Source: Acidobacteria bacterium RIFCSPLOWO2_02_FULL_61_28
GTDB lineage: Bacteria > Acidobacteriota > Terriglobia > 2-12-FULL-54-10
Assembly: GCA_001767035.1 (NCBI GenBank)
Contig: MEKR01000150.1
Location: 1-33,251 of the forward strand
Reading direction: 5' to 3'
DNA length: 33,251 bases
In this document: piece by piece, positions 1-7,501 of the stretch
How positions within the stretch are numbered: position 1 is the first letter of the stretch
Layout of the letters: each line of letters starts with the position of its first letter
Notes under the pieces: generated by a model
Told to the model about the DNA's origin: nothing
The model's input: only the letters and a program-made list of their open reading frames with translations
The model's database searches: none
Program-made: the position numbers and the translations under genes

Positions 1-111
1 GAGGCGGCTCCCGGCTACGCCAGCACCTCCGCCGTGCAGAATCTCAACGAGCTGCTCGCCAACTTCTCCGCCGGAAAGTACCGCACCTACACGGACCTCC
101 TGGGCCGGTGA
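1..111 (+). CDS. C-terminal end of an unidentified protein (partial)
   Basis: An open frame runs from the first base of the window to a TGA at 109-111 and gives 36 residues, rich in Ala, Leu and Asn and ending in DLLGR. Codon use is typical of the neighbouring genes (G or C at most third positions), which supports real coding. The gene starts outside the window. The visible part holds no motif I recognise, so no function is assigned. Confidence 0.55.
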   Translation, partial: EAAPGYASTSAVQNLNELLANFSAGKYRTYTDLLGR

Positions 112-127
112 ACAAGAACCCGCGGCA

Positions 128-143
128 TCCCGGCTTGCCGGGA
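128..143. other. Short hairpin in the gap before the quinoprotein gene
   Basis: A perfect 7-bp inverted repeat (TCCCGGC, two-base loop, GCCGGGA) lies 17 bases after the first gene's stop. No T-run follows on the plus strand, so it is a weak candidate for an intrinsic terminator. The rest of the 112-276 gap shows nothing I can interpret. No good Shine-Dalgarno sequence precedes the ATG at 277. Confidence 0.25.
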
Positions 144-276
144 CCGTGGCTACGCGTTCCGCTCCTGCCTTCCGCAGAGCGGTGGAATTCATTCGACCCG
201 TCTCTACCGCTGTTGCCTTGGGGCCGGGAAGATCACACTTTCTCACGCATCACCGGGAGTGGTAGACTAAGCCACC

Positions 277-1827
277 ATGCGGATAAAAATGCTGTGTTCG
301 GTTTTGCTGCTTGCCTTCGTTATGACGGCCTGCGGGCAGCGGGCAACCCCCGGCCCGAATTCGGATGCGGACTGGCCCATGTACAACCGCGACTACGCCT
401 CGACGCGGTTTTCGCGGCTTTCCGAAATCACGCCGCAGAATGTCACCCGCCTGCGGAAGGTCTGCTCCTACGTGCTTCCGGAAACAGCCACGTTTGAAAG
501 CGGCCTGGTGGCCGTGGGCGGAACGATGTACTTTACGACCTCCGAATACACCTACGCCCTCGACGCGGCCAACTGCGCCTTACGGTGGCGGGTGCGCCAT
601 GAACTCCCGCAGGCCACCGGCACAGTGCGCGGCGTAGCGCTGGCGGGCAACCGAGTGTTTCGCGGGTTCCGGGACGGGTACGTGATCGCCTATGACGCCA
701 CCAGCGGGGAGCAGGTCTGGGCCACGCAATTGCCCCCGCGCGGTGGCGGGCGCAGTTTCATTTCGGCCTCGCCCATCACCTGGAACGGGATGGTTTTCAT
801 CGGCACCGCCGGCGCCGAGACGGCCTGCCATTGCGAGGTCGTCGCGCTGGACGCCGCCACGGGGCGAGTGGTGTGGACGTTCCCCCTGGTCCCCACCGGC
901 GAGGCTCCCGGCGCGGAGACCTGGCCGAAAGGAGTACTCGTGGGGGGCGGCTCCACCTGGACCAGTTTCACGCTCGACACCGATTCGGGGGCGCTCTACG
1001 TGCCCACAGGCAACCCCGGTCCGGATTTCTCCGGCGATTACCGGCCCGGCGCCAACCTGTACACCGGCTCCGTCGTGGTGCTGGACGCCAAGACCGGCGC
1101 GCTCCGCACCTGGTACCAGCTCGTACCGCACGACACGCATGACTGGGATGTATCGGCGACCCCTGCCCTCATCACCACCAAACTGGGCCAGCGGCGCGCT
1201 ATGGCCACCGGCAAAGACGGATACGTACATGCCATAGACATCGCCGCCGGAAGCGTCGCCTGGAAGACGGCGGTGACCACCATCAAAAATGCCGAGGCCC
1301 CCCTCACCGTCGAGGGCACCTATTTCTGCCCGGGCACGGCGGGCGGCGTGGAATGGAACGGCCCGGCTTACTCCCCGGCAACAAACCTGTTGTATGTGAA
1401 CAGCGTGGACTGGTGCTCCACCTTGAGACTGGACTCCAAGATGCCCGAGTACGAGCCTGGGAAAGTCTTCCTAGGCTCCGCCAACGCCTTTGGCGATAAG
1501 GATTCCAGAAAACTCGGCTGGGTGACGGCCGTGGATGCCGATACGGGAGTCGTCCGCTGGCGCTATCAGGCCCCCACCCCGATGCTGGCGGGCATCGTCG
1601 CCACGGCCAGCGGGCTGGTGCTGACGGCGGATCTCAACGGCGATTTCCTGGCCTTTGAGGCGGACACGGGAAAGCTGCTGCACCGGATCGCCACCCGCCA
1701 GACGGCCGGGGGCGGGCTGATCACCTATCAAATCGGCGGGCAACAGCGGATCGCATTAGCGGCGGGGATGGAGAACCGCATTTTCGAAACTCACGGCCAG
1801 CCGGTGGTTGTGGTGTTCGGGCTGTAA
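277..1827 (+). CDS. PQQ-dependent dehydrogenase-like quinoprotein, lipoprotein
   Basis: This 516-residue protein resembles PQQ-dependent alcohol/glucose dehydrogenases, beta-propeller enzymes that oxidise small alcohols or sugars in the periplasm. The N-terminus is a lipoprotein signal with lipobox VMTAC (Cys19), so the protein is probably anchored to a membrane. Residues from about 33 read WPMYNRDYASTRFS followed by NVTRL, the usual opening of the family. Several propeller blades of the form VVALDAATGRVVW or VVVLDAKTGAL follow, and near residue 245 comes GNPGPDFSGDYRPGANLYTGS then PHDTHDWD, which matches the family's active-site region. No haem-c CxxCH motif is visible, so it is not a quinohaemoprotein; the nearby ETACHCE has a different spacing. 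Substrate is unknown, and so is whether PQQ is really bound; a non-catalytic propeller protein is possible. The gene appears to be monocistronic. Confidence 0.8.
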   Translation: MRIKMLCSVLLLAFVMTACGQRATPGPNSDADWPMYNRDYASTRFSRLSEITPQNVTRLRKVCSYVLPETATFESGLVAVGGTMYFTTSEYTYALDAANCALRWRVRHELPQATGTVRGVALAGNRVFRGFRDGYVIAYDATSGEQVWATQLPPRGGGRSFISASPITWNGMVFIGTAGAETACHCEVVALDAATGRVVWTFPLVPTGEAPGAETWPKGVLVGGGSTWTSFTLDTDSGALYVPTGNPGPDFSGDYRPGANLYTGSVVVLDAKTGALRTWYQLVPHDTHDWDVSATPALITTKLGQRRAMATGKDGYVHAIDIAAGSVAWKTAVTTIKNAEAPLTVEGTYFCPGTAGGVEWNGPAYSPATNLLYVNSVDWCSTLRLDSKMPEYEPGKVFLGSANAFGDKDSRKLGWVTAVDADTGVVRWRYQAPTPMLAGIVATASGLVLTADLNGDFLAFEADTGKLLHRIATRQTAGGGLITYQIGGQQRIALAAGMENRIFETHGQPVVVVFGL

Positions 1828-1904
1828 CTAAATGCAATCCTGCATATCCTGAGCTAGACTCGGACGCCCTTGCAGGGCCGCTCCGGGGAACGCAGTCCTG
1901 CGGG

Positions 1905-2351
1905 TTATTTGCCGGCGTCGAGCAGCTCCACGTCAAAGATCAGTGTGGCATTGGGCGGGATCACGCCGCCGGCTCCGCGCGGTCCATAGCCAAGCTCCGG
2001 CGGAATGCGCAACTGCCGTTTGCCGCCGACCTTCATTCCGGCGACGCCTTCGTCCCAGCCCTTGATCACGCGCCCGCCTCCCAGCGGAAACACGAACGGC
2101 TCGCCGCGATCCACGGAGCTGTCGAACTTCTTGCCGTCGGTCAGCCAGCCGGTGTAATGGACGGTGACCGGTTTTCCGGCGGCCGCAGCGGCGCCTTTGC
2201 CGGGCACGAGGTCCCAATATTGCAGACCGGACGCGGTGGTCGTTGGTTTCCCGTTCACTTTGGTCGGGCTGGAATTGCTGGTTTGCGCGTTCCCGGTTGT
2301 CATTGCGAAGACCCCCACAATAAGAAACAGAATGATTTTTTGTGCAATCAT
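1905..2351 (-). CDS. Secreted FKBP-type peptidyl-prolyl cis-trans isomerase
   Basis: FKBP-type isomerases catalyse cis-trans isomerisation of prolyl bonds and help proteins fold. The 148-residue product begins with a signal peptide ([23 protein letters not shown]), so it acts in the periplasm or outside the cell. A complete FKBP domain spans about residues 42-148. It shows [15 protein letters not shown], the central VIKGWDEGV with the pocket Trp, [10 protein letters not shown] and the closing [13 protein letters not shown], which are the family's substrate-pocket residues. The start at 2351 is supported by a GAGGAGA Shine-Dalgarno sequence at 2353-2359. It lies tail to tail with the quinoprotein gene, about 77 bases away, with no obvious terminator. 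Functional assignment is firm; the client proteins are unknown. Confidence 0.92.
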   Translation of the reverse strand: MIAQKIILFLIVGVFAMTTGNAQTSNSSPTKVNGKPTTTASGLQYWDLVPGKGAAAAAGKPVTVHYTGWLTDGKKFDSSVDRGEPFVFPLGGGRVIKGWDEGVAGMKVGGKRQLRIPPELGYGPRGAGGVIPPNATLIFDVELLDAGK

Positions 2352-2567
2352 GTTCTCCTCAACTTCTCTTCAGCTTCTACTCTACTGGCGCATGATACAC
2401 CACTCGCGAGCGATTCCGGAAGGTCGCGGACCGCGCGAGCCTCCGCGGCGACAAGGGCACGGACCACCGCCTGCGCGCAACGGGGACAGCACGGGAGTCC
2501 GGACGATGCTCCGCGCCTTGGCCCCGCGGCACGCCGTTCGCCGGAAGGATTCGATTCGAACGAAAAA

Positions 2568-2912
2568 CTACGGGCAGGTCCGCGCGACCATCGTGATCGC
2601 AGTCAGCTTCATATAGTGCGGGTTCTTGGGCACGTTCGCGTCCATTTCCGCCTCGGCGACGGGGACGGCCGTGCCGGTGACCGAGATCTTGTGGCCGACG
2701 TGGGGCGCCAGGTTCGCGGTCGAAGACACGACCCCGAGCGACTTCGGTCCCGTGCCCTCCAGATCGCTCAGCATGAATGTGTTGGCTGCCGTGCCCGCCT
2801 TCAAGCATCCGGTCATGGTGTGCTCTCTGGGGGCGGCCTGTTGGGCCTGGGCGCTCAGCGCAAAGCCAAGCGCGCAGACAACGACCACAACCGCGACGAT
2901 GGAACTTTTCAT
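2568..2912 (-). CDS. Small secreted protein of unknown function, OB-fold-like
   Basis: This 114-residue protein has a clear signal peptide (MKSSIVAVVVVVCALGFALSAQAQQ) followed by about 90 residues with TMTGCLKAG near the start and VGHKISVTGTAVPV in the middle. That arrangement recalls the small beta-barrel proteins common in Acidobacteria with no assigned function. I choose the start at 2912 because GGGAGGA lies 5-12 bases upstream and the signal peptide begins there; the frame stays open to 2960 without a better start. Two cysteines, one in the signal peptide and one in TGCLK, and a third near the C-terminus (ARTCP) are visible. It is a distant look-alike of the secreted protein at 21047-21373. 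The fold is inferred by eye only. Confidence 0.7.
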   Translation of the reverse strand: MKSSIVAVVVVVCALGFALSAQAQQAAPREHTMTGCLKAGTAANTFMLSDLEGTGPKSLGVVSSTANLAPHVGHKISVTGTAVPVAEAEMDANVPKNPHYMKLTAITMVARTCP

Positions 2913-3064
2913 ACAATCCTCCCGTTCGATGGAATTTCTGATTTTGAACTTTCCCGCCACTCCAGAGCATACGCCCGGCTGCCCTGTTAATTCAAGTGGA
3001 GATTGGGTCGTGCCGTTTGCGCTGACCCATGTTCGCCGATGTTTTTCTAGCCCTGGCGTTTACG

Positions 3065-3261
3065 CTTGCATTATTCATGAAGCGCCAAGCTGTTTCTTGC
3101 CGGACGAGGATTCGTTTAGCCCCGGAGGGGCGCAAGATTCTGGCCCCGGCGCAAGCCGTGGGACAACGGCAGCAGAGCGAACAAGCCCCGGCAGGGGCGA
3201 CAGAAAGTTTTGACGACTGCGTTCGGCGGTCATACTCTATAGCAACTGTGAAACCGCTCTA
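3065..3261. repeat. Mosaic repeat: family B end, GC-rich palindromes, family A end
   Basis: The gap between the genes ending at 2912 and 3315 is built from repeats. At 3065-3081 lies a 17-bp sequence that differs at two positions from the left end of the family B element at 27269. At 3115-3207 lies a GC-rich block with short hairpins (GCCCCGGAGGGGC, GCCCCGGCAGGGGC) that I see nowhere else in the window. At 3235-3261 lies a 27-bp end of family A, reading from CTCTATAGCAACTG to AAACCGCTCTA. No family A core or second end accompanies it, so this looks like a degraded nest of insertions. Confidence 0.7.
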
Positions 3262-3314
3262 AGGAAAAAACGGGAGGCTGTTGCTCCGGGTCCGAACCTC
3301 AGGAATCATCCCTG

Positions 3315-4091
3315 TTACGCCGTGCCGGCCGGGGCGCGCTGCTCCGGGGCCTGCTCCACGTGATCAATCAACTGCCGCAAATAACGCATGACGCGGATCA
3401 GGCGCTCGCGCTCCGAGCGCATTTCGAGCAGATTCTGCTTCCAGGTCAAGTCCGGCGGCAGCTCGCTCGCAATCTGAAACGAAAGTTGCTGCTCGCGGAA
3501 CGCGGGAGCGGGTTCCTTGCGGGAGCGGTCGTCGGATTCGAGCAACGCCATCAGGCGGCGATGCAGCTCGATGGCCTGCTGGCGAAGCGGTCCGGCGGGC
3601 GGCTCGGGTTCGTCGTCCTCAAAGAATTGCGGCGTCCCGCGCAGATACGATTTTTCCTGGTTCGGCGACGAGATTTCAAAACGCCGCCGGCCCCGCACCA
3701 GAATGTTCATGCGGCCATCCGGAAAGCGCTGGAGCACTTCCGAGATGGACGCCGTGCACCCGATGGTTGCCACCGAGCGGTCCTGGACCAGCAGGATTCC
3801 AAACTCCCCTTGGTTTTCCAGACAGTCCTGAATCATCTCCTTGTAGCGCTCTTCAAAGATGTGCAGCGGAAGATTCGCGCGCGGAAACAGGACCAGTTGC
3901 AACGGGAAAAGAGGGAGCAGCGGCTCGGGCAGAGGGCGCTCCTGCGCGACGGGCGCGATGCGACTGGTTGCTTTCGCAGCGCCGCCGGCAGAGGCTGCTG
4001 CTTCCAGGAGAGCACTCGCTTGAAGTTGCTGCTTGGCCCAAACGCTGGTCGCCGCCGCTGCCAGGAGTTGCAAGAGTTCTCTGCGTTGCAT
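3315..4091 (-). CDS. LON substrate-binding-domain protein with Tat-like N-terminus
   Basis: The 258-residue product contains a Lon N-terminal (substrate-binding) domain from about residue 54: LPLFPLQLVLFPRANLPLHIFEERYKEMI, then FGILLV, RFPDGRMNILVRGRRRFEI and a helical C-terminal part. It lacks the AAA+ and protease domains of Lon, so it belongs to the stand-alone LON-domain family, whose role is poorly defined. Unusually, the N-terminus reads MQRRELLQLLAAAATSVWA, a twin-Arg plus hydrophobic stretch like a Tat export signal, followed by an Ala-rich linker. The ATG at 4091 is preferred because AGAGGGGGCG lies just upstream; a TTG at 4109 is an alternative. Export is an inference; other members of the family are cytosolic. 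Confidence 0.8.
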   Translation of the reverse strand: MQRRELLQLLAAAATSVWAKQQLQASALLEAAASAGGAAKATSRIAPVAQERPLPEPLLPLFPLQLVLFPRANLPLHIFEERYKEMIQDCLENQGEFGILLVQDRSVATIGCTASISEVLQRFPDGRMNILVRGRRRFEISSPNQEKSYLRGTPQFFEDDEPEPPAGPLRQQAIELHRRLMALLESDDRSRKEPAPAFREQQLSFQIASELPPDLTWKQNLLEMRSERERLIRVMRYLRQLIDHVEQAPEQRAPAGTA

Positions 4092-4222
4092 CAGCCGCCC
4101 CCTCTGCAATTCGAGAATCGAAACCGCCCGTTTCGGTTGCTAGCTCCCGGCCAGTATAAACCAGATTCCTGACCGATGGCCAATGGGCCAGATCAAATGG
4201 ATGTCTGGGCCTGGCCCGGATT

Positions 4223-4492
4223 TCACAATTTGGTTTTCTTGTAGATATCCCTGCGGTGGCCGATCTCGTGCACCACGATCAGCCGTTCCTTGCGAAGAGG
4301 CTAATAGATTACGCGGTAGTCTCCCTCGCGACACTTGAACAAGCCGGCAAGATCGCCGGTCAGCGGCTCGGGCGTAATTTCTTCAAAGTGCTCCGCCAAC
4401 CAACGAATTCGATCCGCGATGCGGCGGGCCACTGGTGGGTCAAGCCGTTCCAGTTGCCGGCTGGCCGATTTGAGGATGCGAGGAGTGTACAC
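4223..4492 (-). pseudogene. RelE/ParE-type toxin gene interrupted by in-frame TAG
   Basis: The frame starts with GTG at 4492, one base after the antitoxin's stop, and encodes a RelE-like protein: RILKSASRQLERLDPPVARRIADRI, then PLTGDLAGLFKCREGDYRVIY. A TAG stop follows at 4303-4301. The same frame continues past it as PLRKERLIVVHEIGHRRDIYKKTKL before a TGA at 4225-4223. That continuation is the expected last strand and C-terminal tail of RelE-family toxins, including the HRRDIY motif. With the TAG read through, the product would be 89 residues, the normal family size. The simplest reading is a nonsense mutation that inactivated the ribonuclease; the remaining 63-residue product would lack the C-terminal basic residues. 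No frameshift is needed to explain it. Confidence 0.8.
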
Positions 4493-4493
4493 G

Positions 4494-4712
4494 CTACGCT
4501 GTCTTTAGACGCCGGATGGCGGTATCCAGTAATTCGCCTCGTTCACCCTTCGCCACTGCCCGCTTCTGGCGAAGAAGCCGCTTGCGCACATTTTCGCGAA
4601 GCACGAACCCGGCATCCGGGTCGCCCAGCAGTTCGACGAGTTTCTGTTCCACCGCAGCTCCAACCAGCTCCCGAAGCTCTTCACCCGTCATTTCAGCAAC
4701 CGTTCTTGCCAT
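4494..4712 (-). CDS. Antitoxin of a RelE/ParE-type pair
   Basis: This 72-residue protein (MARTVAEMTGEELRELVGAAVEQKLVELLGDPDAGFVLRENVRKRLLRQ) has the length, charge and position of the small antitoxins that precede RelE-type toxins. These bind and neutralise the toxin and repress their own operon. The stop codon lies one base before the toxin's GTG, so translation is coupled. AGGAG sits five bases before the ATG, and a promoter with a perfect TATAAT lies just upstream. No known DNA-binding fold is obvious to me in so short a sequence. With its toxin interrupted, it may persist as a free antitoxin or be drifting. Confidence 0.75.
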   Translation of the reverse strand: MARTVAEMTGEELRELVGAAVEQKLVELLGDPDAGFVLRENVRKRLLRQKRAVAKGERGELLDTAIRRLKTA

Positions 4713-4740
4713 GAGCGCTCCTGACTGAAGTCTTGCGCAG

Positions 4741-4770
4741 ATTATACCCCGTCAGGCCTGGTATCGCCAA
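4741..4770 (-). promoter_or_regulatory. Sigma70-like promoter for the RelE-type operon
   Basis: On the minus strand, TTGGCG (4770-4765) and a perfect TATAAT (4746-4741) are separated by 18 bases, about 30 bases upstream of the antitoxin ATG. The -35 box matches four of six consensus positions. No operator palindrome is clear to me here. Confidence 0.55.
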
Positions 4771-4994
4771 TGGCGCTGGCCCTAGCGCCGGGATGCGCGT
4801 TCAGCCCCAGTTCATTCGAGGAGGTAGCCACGGCACGTTCTTTGCGCCGTGGGTTCGTTCCTGGTTGGTTCCGAATCCGAGCCGCCCTTCGGCTTACGCT
4901 CAGGGCCGCCCATTCGACGTTGCTCAGGGCCGTGAGCGAAAGCCGAACGGTGAGCGGCAGTCGAACCGCGACCGCAAGGGAGCGGTCAGCTTTG

Positions 4995-5061
4995 GTAGCC
5001 ACGGCAAATTCGCAGTTCCAATTTGCCGTGGGTTTGTAAAATCCGCCGGAAGGCCCACGGC
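4995..5061 (+). repeat. Family R repeat, copy 1
   Basis: The unit starts GTAGCCACGGCAAATTCGC and ends with an imperfect inverted repeat: CCGTGGG, then TTTGTAAAATCCGCCGG, then CCCACGG. A second near-full copy lies at 6306-6370 and a core-only copy at 5459-5489, all in the same orientation. The two longer copies agree over about 65 bases with few differences. Confidence 0.7.
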
Positions 5062-5458
5062 CCGCCGGACCGAAGGCCCTCTGGGCCGCAGGCTGGCGAG
5101 AAAACCGCGCGCCGTGGCGACCCCGCCCTTGAGTCGTGCCAAACACGGGGGCTGGTGATTCATTTTCCGCACTGCCGTAGGCCCAAGCTTGTCCTGCCTG
5201 CCCTGAGCGAAGTCGAAGGGAGCGTAGTCGAAGGGCGAAGGCCGCGCCGGAGCGCTGGATTCAGTTTTCAAAGAGGGAGGAATTCTATTGATCGCTCCGC
5301 TGGCGCTGCGCGAGGGCCTTCGGCAGAGAGGTACGAATCAGGGACCGTCGCTTTCCCACGGCTCAGCACCCCAACGCGCTGACGGCGGCGCGTTGGGGAC
5401 CCCGCTCTCACGCCGTGGGCTACAATCTACCGCCCCTTTCAGGGGCTGTTCGGGGAAT

Positions 5459-5489
5459 GTGGGTTTGTACAATCCGCCGAAATGCCCAC
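5459..5489 (+). repeat. Family R repeat, core copy
   Basis: Only the hairpin core is present: GTGGGTTTGTACAATCC, then GCCGAAATGCCCAC, with GTGGG pairing to CCCAC at the ends. It lies 15 bases beyond the stop of the HExxH protein gene, in the same orientation as the copy at that gene's other side. Confidence 0.65.
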
Positions 5490-5503
5490 TTTCCGTTTGA
5501 CGT

Positions 5504-6274
5504 TTACGCGCCTGGCCCGTCGAAGAGTGCATCCAAATCAACTCCGTTGAAGTCCGGCTCGTTTTTCATTTCTTGAAGTCGCTTCTCAAGCTCCGATCTG
5601 TAAGGCTTCAACCGTCGGAAAAACAGCTTAGTTTCACCGGCCAGATCATAGGGAGCCGAAGTGTCGATCCCCTGAATATATTGCCAGTCAGCAGCGTCGT
5701 CCTCGTTATCAGGCTTGGTGATCTTCGTATCTATGTATTGCCTCACATCTTCCGCCCCATGCAGAAGCTCAGCAGTTCGTTTCGCGACGACCCTGGCCTC
5801 TCGTTCATGTGGAAAACTAAACGTTTTCAGCCCCAAAGCGGAGTAGCTGGCGGAGTTGAAAAAATCATAGATGAATTTGTTTGCATCCCACAGCTTTGGC
5901 ATATTGCTGCACTGAATGAAGTGCTGCAATTCGTGCGCGAAAGTCATTGTCAGACCCACGTCATTTGCACATGTGCTCCCATGTAAATAGATGAGGCGGT
6001 CAAATAACCAGGTGAGTTGGGCAGAGAAACACTCATCTCGAACATAATGCTGCAGCGACTGCCAGGCCGGGCCTCTCAAAACGGACAGGTAAACGCCGCG
6101 ATTCGCCTCTCCCGCTATTTGCTTGAGGTATGTGCAGTCTGCATCATCGAAAAAACATAGCAATCTAAGGTTAGGAAGCTGATTCCCGAAGTGATCGATT
6201 ACACTCTTCGCCGCTGCTTCTCGCCATGCCTTAATCGTAATGTCATCCGATTTGACGTTTACCGTTGGAGGCAT
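5504..6274 (-). CDS. Orphan protein with zinc-metalloprotease HExxH motif
   Basis: I do not recognise this 256-residue protein as a named family. It has no signal peptide or membrane segment, so it is probably cytosolic. Residues 114-118 read HELQH within TMTFAHELQHFIQC, the HExxH signature of zincin metallopeptidases. About 45 residues later, FPHEREARVVAKRTAELL could supply a third zinc ligand (Glu), as in gluzincins and ImmA/IrrE-like proteins. The C-terminus is acidic (FNGVDLDALFDGPGA). I start at 6274 because GGAAAGG lies six bases upstream; the frame stays open further but crosses a repeat. Base composition is visibly richer in A and T than its neighbours, and it is flanked by two same-orientation family R repeats, suggesting transfer as a cassette. 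Proteolytic activity is an inference from the motif. Confidence 0.6.
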   Translation of the reverse strand: MPPTVNVKSDDITIKAWREAAAKSVIDHFGNQLPNLRLLCFFDDADCTYLKQIAGEANRGVYLSVLRGPAWQSLQHYVRDECFSAQLTWLFDRLIYLHGSTCANDVGLTMTFAHELQHFIQCSNMPKLWDANKFIYDFFNSASYSALGLKTFSFPHEREARVVAKRTAELLHGAEDVRQYIDTKITKPDNEDDAADWQYIQGIDTSAPYDLAGETKLFFRRLKPYRSELEKRLQEMKNEPDFNGVDLDALFDGPGA

Positions 6275-6305
6275 ATATGACCTTTCCGGAGATTTGTACC
6301 AGCGG

Positions 6306-6370
6306 GTAGCCACAGTGAATTCGCAGTCCCATTTGCCGTGGGTTTGTAAACTCCGCCGAAATGTCCACGG
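6306..6370 (+). repeat. Family R repeat, copy 2
   Basis: This unit matches the copy at 4995-5061 over almost its full length (GTAGCCAC, AATTCGCAGT, TTTGCCGTGGGTTTGTAAA, TCCGCCG, CCACGG). It lies just upstream of the HExxH gene and reaches to within about 30 bases of the end of the next gene. Confidence 0.7.
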
Positions 6371-6399
6371 CAACGAAGGCGTTCACCTTAGCTGGCCGA

Positions 6400-6795
6400 T
6401 TATTTTCCAGCGCCGCAATCTTCCCAGGTGCGGTAGACCTTGCCGTTGCGCGGAGACACGAAAGCGAGATCGAGCCGCCGCGCTTGGGTGGACCTTTGTC
6501 CCGGTCGAACGATAACGCAGCCGTGCGAGATACCAACAACCGCAAAGTAGTCTCCTTCAAACGAGGCCGCGTAAAAGTAAATTGAGGCGTCCGGCTTACC
6601 GGGGGCGACAATCCCGAAGTGAAGGGATCGCCCAACCCGGTAGTCACACTCAAGGTCACCTTGCCGGTTCTGGAAACACCGCATACCGGCTGCGACATCA
6701 TCGTACGTCGTGCGGCTCTGCGTTGCTTCGCTCGACGATGAGCCCACAATCAGAGCAAGGACAACCAATAGCCATCTCACTGGTGCACCCGTCAT
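6400..6795 (-). CDS. Small secreted protein of unknown function
   Basis: The 131-residue product has an N-terminal signal peptide (MTGAPVRWLLVVLALIVGSSSSEA). The mature part has four cysteines (MRCFQ, LECDYRVG, HGCVIV, WEDCG) that could form two disulfides. A perfect GGAGGA at 6804-6809 lies eight bases before the ATG, so the start is secure. I recognise no family. The 3' end lies 30 bases from a family R repeat. The gene sits alone between two accessory loci, and its base composition resembles the chromosome more than the HExxH gene next to it. Confidence 0.65.
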   Translation of the reverse strand: MTGAPVRWLLVVLALIVGSSSSEATQSRTTYDDVAAGMRCFQNRQGDLECDYRVGRSLHFGIVAPGKPDASIYFYAASFEGDYFAVVGISHGCVIVRPGQRSTQARRLDLAFVSPRNGKVYRTWEDCGAGK

Positions 6796-6879
6796 TGTCT
6801 TAGTCCTCCGGTCTTTACCGCCACTGAAGCGGGTAGCCGATTACGGTGCTTATTATAACGCCGCTGATGCTCGGCTCGA

Positions 6880-7251
6880 CTAGACTTCTGCCAATCCCAT
6901 GCTGATCCGCAACGCCTGGTTGACTCGCTTCAGGGTTTCCGGCTTCAGCATTCCGAGACGCTCGATCAGGCGGAGCCTGTCCACCGTCCGAACCTGATTC
7001 AGCAGGACGACGCTGTCTACCTCTAGCCCACCTTCTCCCGCAGGGAGGAGTACTTCGGTGGGATACAAGGGCTCTTCAAACCGGGAAGTGATCGCGGCTA
7101 CAATCGTGACGGGACTGTGGCGATTGGCGACGTTGTTCTGCAAGACGAGAGCAGGGCGGGTTTTCCGGATTTCTGCGCCCACCGTGGGATCGAAGCTGAC
7201 TAGATAAATCTCACCCCGTTTGGGAAAAGCTACCGTCCGCCGCTCCGCCAT
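6880..7251 (-). CDS. mazF: MazF/PemK-family endoribonuclease toxin
   Basis: MazF toxins cleave mRNA at short sequences and arrest growth when free of their antitoxin. The 123-residue protein shows the family's opening KRGEIYLVSFDPTVGAEIRKTRPALVLQNN, whose Arg lies in the conserved catalytic loop, then SPVTIVAAITSR with the catalytic Thr/Ser region, and VLLNQVRTVDRLRLIERLGML in the C-terminal part. The ATG at 7251 has GAGGAAG just upstream; an ATG at 7275 is possible but has its purine run too close. The start overlaps the antitoxin's end by about 20 bases, which implies translational coupling. All regions usual for the family are present, so the toxin is probably functional. Confidence 0.9.
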   Translation of the reverse strand: MAERRTVAFPKRGEIYLVSFDPTVGAEIRKTRPALVLQNNVANRHSPVTIVAAITSRFEEPLYPTEVLLPAGEGGLEVDSVVLLNQVRTVDRLRLIERLGMLKPETLKRVNQALRISMGLAEV

Positions 7252-7475
7252 GCTTCCTCGTCGAGGGAAAACCATTCCTCTGCAAGATCCAGGTCGCGCG
7301 CGGCTCGTTGCAGCGCCCCTTCCCGGAGCAACTTCCTCAAGCGCGCCAGGTTCCGGCCACGCAGGTATCGCCGCACGGCCTGGTCAATCAGCCGGCTGCG
7401 GTTTCCCCGCGCAGCCGCGCGATCCAGCAGGCGGACGGTTTCTTCTGGTAAGATCACATTGAGCCGCAGCCGCAT
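7230..7475 (-). CDS. Ribbon-helix-helix-type antitoxin of the MazF pair
   Basis: The 81-residue protein begins MRLRLNVILPEETVRLLDRAA, a short strand and helix typical of ribbon-helix-helix (CopG/Arc-like) DNA-binding antitoxins, followed by NRSRLIDQAVRRYL, the second helix. The C-terminal half (DLDLAEEWFSLDEEAWRSGGR) is acidic and aromatic, as expected for the segment that wraps the toxin. AAGGAGG lies eight bases before the ATG. The gene precedes and overlaps mazF. A near-perfect palindrome in its promoter is the likely autoregulatory site. Confidence 0.85.
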   Translation of the reverse strand: MRLRLNVILPEETVRLLDRAAARGNRSRLIDQAVRRYLRGRNLARLRKLLREGALQRAARDLDLAEEWFSLDEEAWRSGGR

Positions 7476-7501
7476 GATGATGCCTCCTTTTCTTACAATC
7501 T

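Larger units (their letters stand above)
4746..5503. repeat. Gene-free stretch with several short palindromic repeats
   Basis: About 750 bases hold no convincing gene; the open frames here are GC-driven and cross repeats. Visible repeats are: short hairpin units with CCCTTCGAC/GTCGAAGGG-type arms at about 4885-4975 and 5201-5237, the same family that is inserted in the family A element at 9676; a family R copy at 4995-5061; and a short core copy of family R at 5459-5489. Near 5410-5450 lies CGCCGTGGGCTACAATC followed by a hairpin GCCCCTTTCAGGGGC, another small repeat type. The stretch looks like a sink for repeat insertions. Confidence 0.6.

Noticed and set aside
3360-4172. A 270-codon plus-strand frame across the LON-domain gene
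   Set aside because: The minus-strand frame encodes a recognisable LON domain with a good ribosome site; the plus frame is its shadow.
4733-5500. Several open frames of 80-140 codons on both strands
   Set aside because: They cross palindromic repeats, have no ribosome sites or family resemblance and overlap one another; long frames are expected by chance at this G+C.
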